Assembly: GCA_947449125.1 (NCBI GenBank)
Contig: CANFQR010000088.1
Location: 1-6,292 of the forward strand
Reading direction: 5' to 3'
Length of the DNA stretch: 6,292 bases
Source of the DNA: Bacteroidota bacterium
GTDB taxonomy: Bacteria > Bacteroidota > Bacteroidia > B-17B0 > Aurantibacillaceae
Shown: in pieces, positions 5,656 to 6,292 of the stretch
How the letters are laid out: each line of letters begins with the position of its first letter
Position numbering within the stretch: position 1 is the stretch's first letter
Notes under the pieces: model-generated
What the model was told of the DNA's origin: nothing
Seen by the model: only the letters and a program-made list of their open reading frames with translations
Databases searched by the model: none
Position numbers and translations under genes: made by a program

Positions 5656-5943
5656 ATGAAAAAAATTATATTATTAGCCGTAGTAGCTGTAGCAGTTACT
5701 GGCGCTTCTTGCAGAAAAGAACGTACTTGTGAGTGTTCTGAAACAAACACTACTGTAACTACTTTTGGCAGTAACTCAACTACTACCACCAATACAAGCT
5801 CAAGTAAATATACTGCTAGCTCACAAAAGAAATCTTATTTTAGAAATTCTTCTGGATGTTTTGGTACTAAATCTACCAACACAACTAATTTTACAGGTGG
5901 TTCTTCTGTTACAACTTCTGAATCAACTTGCGAAATAAAATAA
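5656..5943 (+). CDS. Small cysteine-rich lipoprotein, array member 5
   Basis: A 95-residue predicted lipoprotein and the most diverged member. The signal peptide MKKIILLAVVAVAVTGAS ends at Cys19; the lipobox GASC has Gly at -3, which is unusual. The mature start is CRKERTCEC, a conservative version (K to R, D to E) of CKKDRTCEC in the others. Cysteines follow at 25, 27, 68 and 92, with the ending TCEIK. The region between CxC and the middle Cys is lengthened and extremely Thr/Ser/Asn-rich, ending SYFRNSSGCFG instead of CNSG. The family's Asn-Gly turn near residue 36 is not kept as such. The function is unknown. It lies 11 bases after member 4, shares its promoter, and is followed 18 bases later by a terminator hairpin. 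Confidence 0.86.
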   Translation: MKKIILLAVVAVAVTGASCRKERTCECSETNTTVTTFGSNSTTTTNTSSSKYTASSQKKSYFRNSSGCFGTKSTNTTNFTGGSSVTTSESTCEIK

Positions 5944-5961
5944 TTTCCGGTTGTGATAATT

Positions 5962-5996
5962 AAAAGCTGCTCAATTTTGAGCGGCTTTTTTTATTT
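5962..5996 (+). terminator. Rho-independent terminator after array member 5
   Basis: AAAAGCTGCTCAA (5962-5974) pairs with TTGAGCGGCTTTT (5977-5989) with one G-U pair. The loop is very small, so the top A-T pairs probably open. A T-rich tail follows to 5996. It ends the second lipoprotein unit. Confidence 0.88.
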
Positions 5997-6012
5997 AAGG
6001 CAACCTACAACT

Positions 6013-6048
6013 AAAAAATCCCGATAAAATAATTTACCGGGATTTTAT
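6013..6048 (-). terminator. Hairpin terminator, probably for the minus-strand gene at the right edge
   Basis: AAAATCCCG (6015-6023) pairs with CGGGATTTT (6038-6046). After one A-C mismatch, TAAA/TTTA pair further around an ATAA loop. Read on the minus strand it ends in a run of six T, so it can terminate the gene whose stop codon is at 6180-6182. It may also back up the terminator at 5962-5996 in the plus direction. Confidence 0.65.
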
Positions 6049-6063
6049 TCCAAATATTGTTGG

Positions 6064-6087
6064 GTCAGTTCGAGCGAAGTCGATAAC
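6064..6087. repeat. Possible copy of a Bacteroidota intergenic repeat (TTCGAGCGAAGTCGA-like)
   Basis: GTCAG followed by TTCGAGCGAAGTCGATAAC is distinctly more GC-rich than its surroundings. It resembles, from memory, a short dispersed element common between genes in flavobacterial and related genomes (TTCGAGTGAAGTCGAGA-like). It contains small inverted repeats (TTCG/CGAA and CGA/TCG). Only one copy lies in this window, so the repeat nature is recall, not observation. The rest of 6088-6179 shows nothing I can identify. Confidence 0.35.
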
Positions 6088-6179
6088 GGTTTAAGAGTGT
6101 ATCTATTTAACCAATGATTTTAAAAACAACAAAAACCTTAATATAGTTGAAACAATTTACGGCTATTGATTTTCTTAAA

Positions 6180-6292
6180 TTATTGATCAAACTTATTAAA
6201 GTTGGTGGGCACTAAAAAGCTGGCGTCGTCTAATACTTTTTTGCCAATTTTTACTACCTCTAATTTGGTAACTAATTTACCGTCGCTTAATT
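6180..6292 (-). CDS. C-terminal end of an unidentified protein (cut by right edge)
   Basis: The last 36 full codons of a minus-strand gene are visible, ending at TAA (6180-6182). The peptide reads LSDGKLVTKLEVVKIGKKVLD, continues DASFLVPTNFNKFDQ, and then stops. Codon use (TTA, GTA, AAA) matches the rest of the window, and the frame is open to the edge. The pattern KxxxxxV..I..KxLDxxxFxVPxxFxK resembles the ending of small periplasmic or outer-membrane beta-rich proteins such as DUF4412-type proteins, but this is a weak impression from a short tail. The gene converges on the lipoprotein array, and its likely terminator is at 6013-6048. Confidence 0.65.
   Translation of the reverse strand, partial: LSDGKLVTKLEVVKIGKKVLDDASFLVPTNFNKFDQ

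Larger units (their letters stand above)
4326..5943 (+). repeat. Tandem array of five diverged lipoprotein paralogues
   Basis: Five same-strand genes (4326-4610, 4630-4914, 4929-5201, 5393-5644, 5656-5943) encode one family. The frame is an MKK signal peptide, lipobox Cys18/19, [KR]K[DE]RxCxC, a middle Cys, and a terminal C-x-[LI]-[KD]. DNA identity is patchy. It is highest around the lipobox: members 1 and 4 share 21 identical bases at 4371-4391 and 5441-5461, and members 1-3 share AAAAAAGACAGAAC. Thr/Ser-rich segments differ in sequence and length. This pattern indicates old tandem duplication with later divergence or conversion, rather than fresh copies. Confidence 0.85.

Noticed and set aside
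4326..5943. CRISPR-like or toxin-antitoxin interpretation of the repeated array
   Set aside because: The repeats are whole diverged genes with signal peptides, not short direct repeats with spacers, and no toxin or antitoxin motif is present.

Overview
The window is AT-rich (roughly one third G+C by eye). It looks like chromosome from a member of the phylum Bacteroidota. The pointers are protein sequences typical of that phylum (TrmB, TruA and an MsbA-like exporter), A-rich sequences instead of Shine-Dalgarno motifs before the start codons, at least one promoter close to the phylum's TTTG-N19-TAnnTTTG consensus, and several small lipoproteins beginning MKK...SCKKD. I cannot name genus or species.

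Left part, minus strand (1-2732): an apparent operon in the order truA, a full-length ABC exporter half-transporter, then the 5' end of trmB, which runs off the left edge. The genes overlap or sit one base apart, so their translation is probably coupled. truA and trmB both modify tRNA; the exporter between them has no obvious functional tie to them. The exporter has no ATG start and must use TTG or another non-ATG codon.

Middle (2733-4257): a 115-base divergent intergenic region, then a plus-strand gene for a TrmA/RlmD-type 23S rRNA uracil-5 methyltransferase carrying its 4Fe-4S cysteines and all catalytic motifs.

Right part, plus strand (4326-5943): the unusual region. It holds five consecutive paralogous genes for 83-95-residue predicted lipoproteins. 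They share a signal peptide, a [KR]K[DE]RxCxC mature N-terminus, a middle cysteine and a C-terminal Cys-x-[LI]-[KD] ending, with fast-diverging Thr/Ser-rich sequence between. They form two transcription units: genes 1-3 end at a strong terminator (5225-5254), and genes 4-5 have their own good promoter (5340-5370) and terminator (5962-5996). I do not recognise a function, and this array is the best candidate for something undescribed.

Right edge (5998-6292): a second hairpin, a short TTCGAGCGAAGTCGA repeat-like element, and the C-terminal end of an unidentified minus-strand gene converging on the array. I saw no CRISPR array, RNA gene, insertion sequence, phage gene or defence gene.
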